Origin: Seribacter sp963934295
GTDB taxonomy: Bacteria; Verrucomicrobiota; Verrucomicrobiia; Opitutales; Seribacteraceae
Reading direction: 5' to 3'
Assembly: GCA_963934295.1 (NCBI GenBank)
Contig: CAWVXY010000089.1
Coordinates: 1-7,191, forward strand
DNA length: 7,191 nucleotides
Numbering within the stretch: position 1 is the stretch's first letter; each line of letters opens with the position of its first letter. Made by a program: the position numbers and the translations under genes. This document shows positions 6,611-7,191 of this stretch, piece after piece. Under the pieces are notes generated by a model. It was not told the origin of the DNA. It searched no databases and saw only the letters and a list, made by a program, of their open reading frames with translations.

Positions 6611-6724
6611 CTGGCAACAACTTACTCTCACACAGCAGCAGGGCTGCACTACCATCAGCGATTGAGGGCTTAACGAGCGTGTTCGGGATGGAAACGTGTG
6701 TTTCCCCTCATCTATGATCACCAG
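6611..6724 (-). rRNA. rrf: 5S ribosomal RNA
   Basis: The reverse complement has the 5S layout: a terminal helix made by CTGGTGA at the 5' end and TTGTTGCCAG at the 3' end, the loop region with CATCCCGAACACG (conserved CCGAAC), TTAAGCCC, the GATGGTAGTGC segment and GTGAGAGTAAG near the 3' end. The length is about 114 nt. The ends were set by closing the terminal helix and may be off by one or two bases. It is the last gene of the operon, about 125 bases after 23S. Confidence 0.95.
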
Positions 6725-6851
6725 ATTAGCATCCAGGGACTGCCATAATATGATGATGGTATAAGTTGTTACCGCGGCAGTCCGCGATTACGGAAAATTT
6801 AGTTTAACGTCAAGGGACACAAGCGCCGTCCGGAATACAACGGCGTAATAA
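6725..6851 (-). other. 23S-5S internal transcribed spacer
   Basis: About 127 bases between the estimated 23S 3' end and 5S, with no tRNA in it. It contains an 8-bp inverted repeat GGACTGCC/GGCAGTCC (6737-6744 with 6776-6783). It also has a competing 5-bp hairpin CGCGG/CCGCG (6773-6777 with 6782-6786) and a 6-bp hairpin CGCCGT/ACGGCG (6824-6829 with 6840-6845). These are plausible precursor-processing structures. The boundary with 23S is approximate. Confidence 0.75.

Positions 6852-7191
<340 letters not shown>

Overview
The window looks like an AT-rich bacterial chromosome segment of core genes, without mobile elements or CRISPR. The right end is the 3' part of an rRNA operon (23S tail, spacer, 5S, intrinsic terminator) transcribed leftward. 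The left end is a truncated initiator tRNA-Met gene, also leftward. A bacterial lineage is clear from the 5S/23S and the tRNA. My best guess is Verrucomicrobiota (Opitutales-like). This rests on the gene neighbourhood (polyprenyl synthetase, ECF sigma factor, one-TM protein, secreted HtrA-like protein), the tiny mS38/bS22-like ribosomal protein gene, and starts that mostly lack a Shine-Dalgarno. It is an inference from memory, not a search result.

Layout from left to right: initiator tRNA (minus, partial); a 112-base AT-rich gap with one candidate promoter; a plus-strand pair, nif3-like metal-binding protein and type II dehydroquinase (aroQ). A tightly packed leftward series meets aroQ tail to tail with one base between the stop codons. 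In transcription order (right to left) the leftward series is: 23S, 5S, terminator, 31-aa ribosomal protein, polyprenyl diphosphate synthase, ECF sigma factor, one-TM protein (probable anti-sigma factor), secreted HtrA-like PDZ protein, class I fumarase. From the polyprenyl synthase to the fumarase the gaps are 21, 4, 4 and 9 bases, so these five genes are probably one transcription unit.

The most interesting part is the sigma / membrane protein / HtrA-like trio. It resembles the RpoE-RseA-DegS envelope-stress layout, but the HtrA-like protein lacks all three residues of the serine-protease triad while keeping its export signal and PDZ domain. The putative anti-sigma factor has no zinc-binding anti-sigma motif. 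It ends in a periplasmic F-T-F-COOH tail that looks like the C-terminal outer-membrane-protein signal read by DegS-type PDZ domains. A signalling circuit in which a dead protease binds the anti-sigma tail or misfolded porin tails is a testable hypothesis. Its output could extend to the co-directional fumarase, whose Fe-S cluster is of an oxidant-sensitive type.
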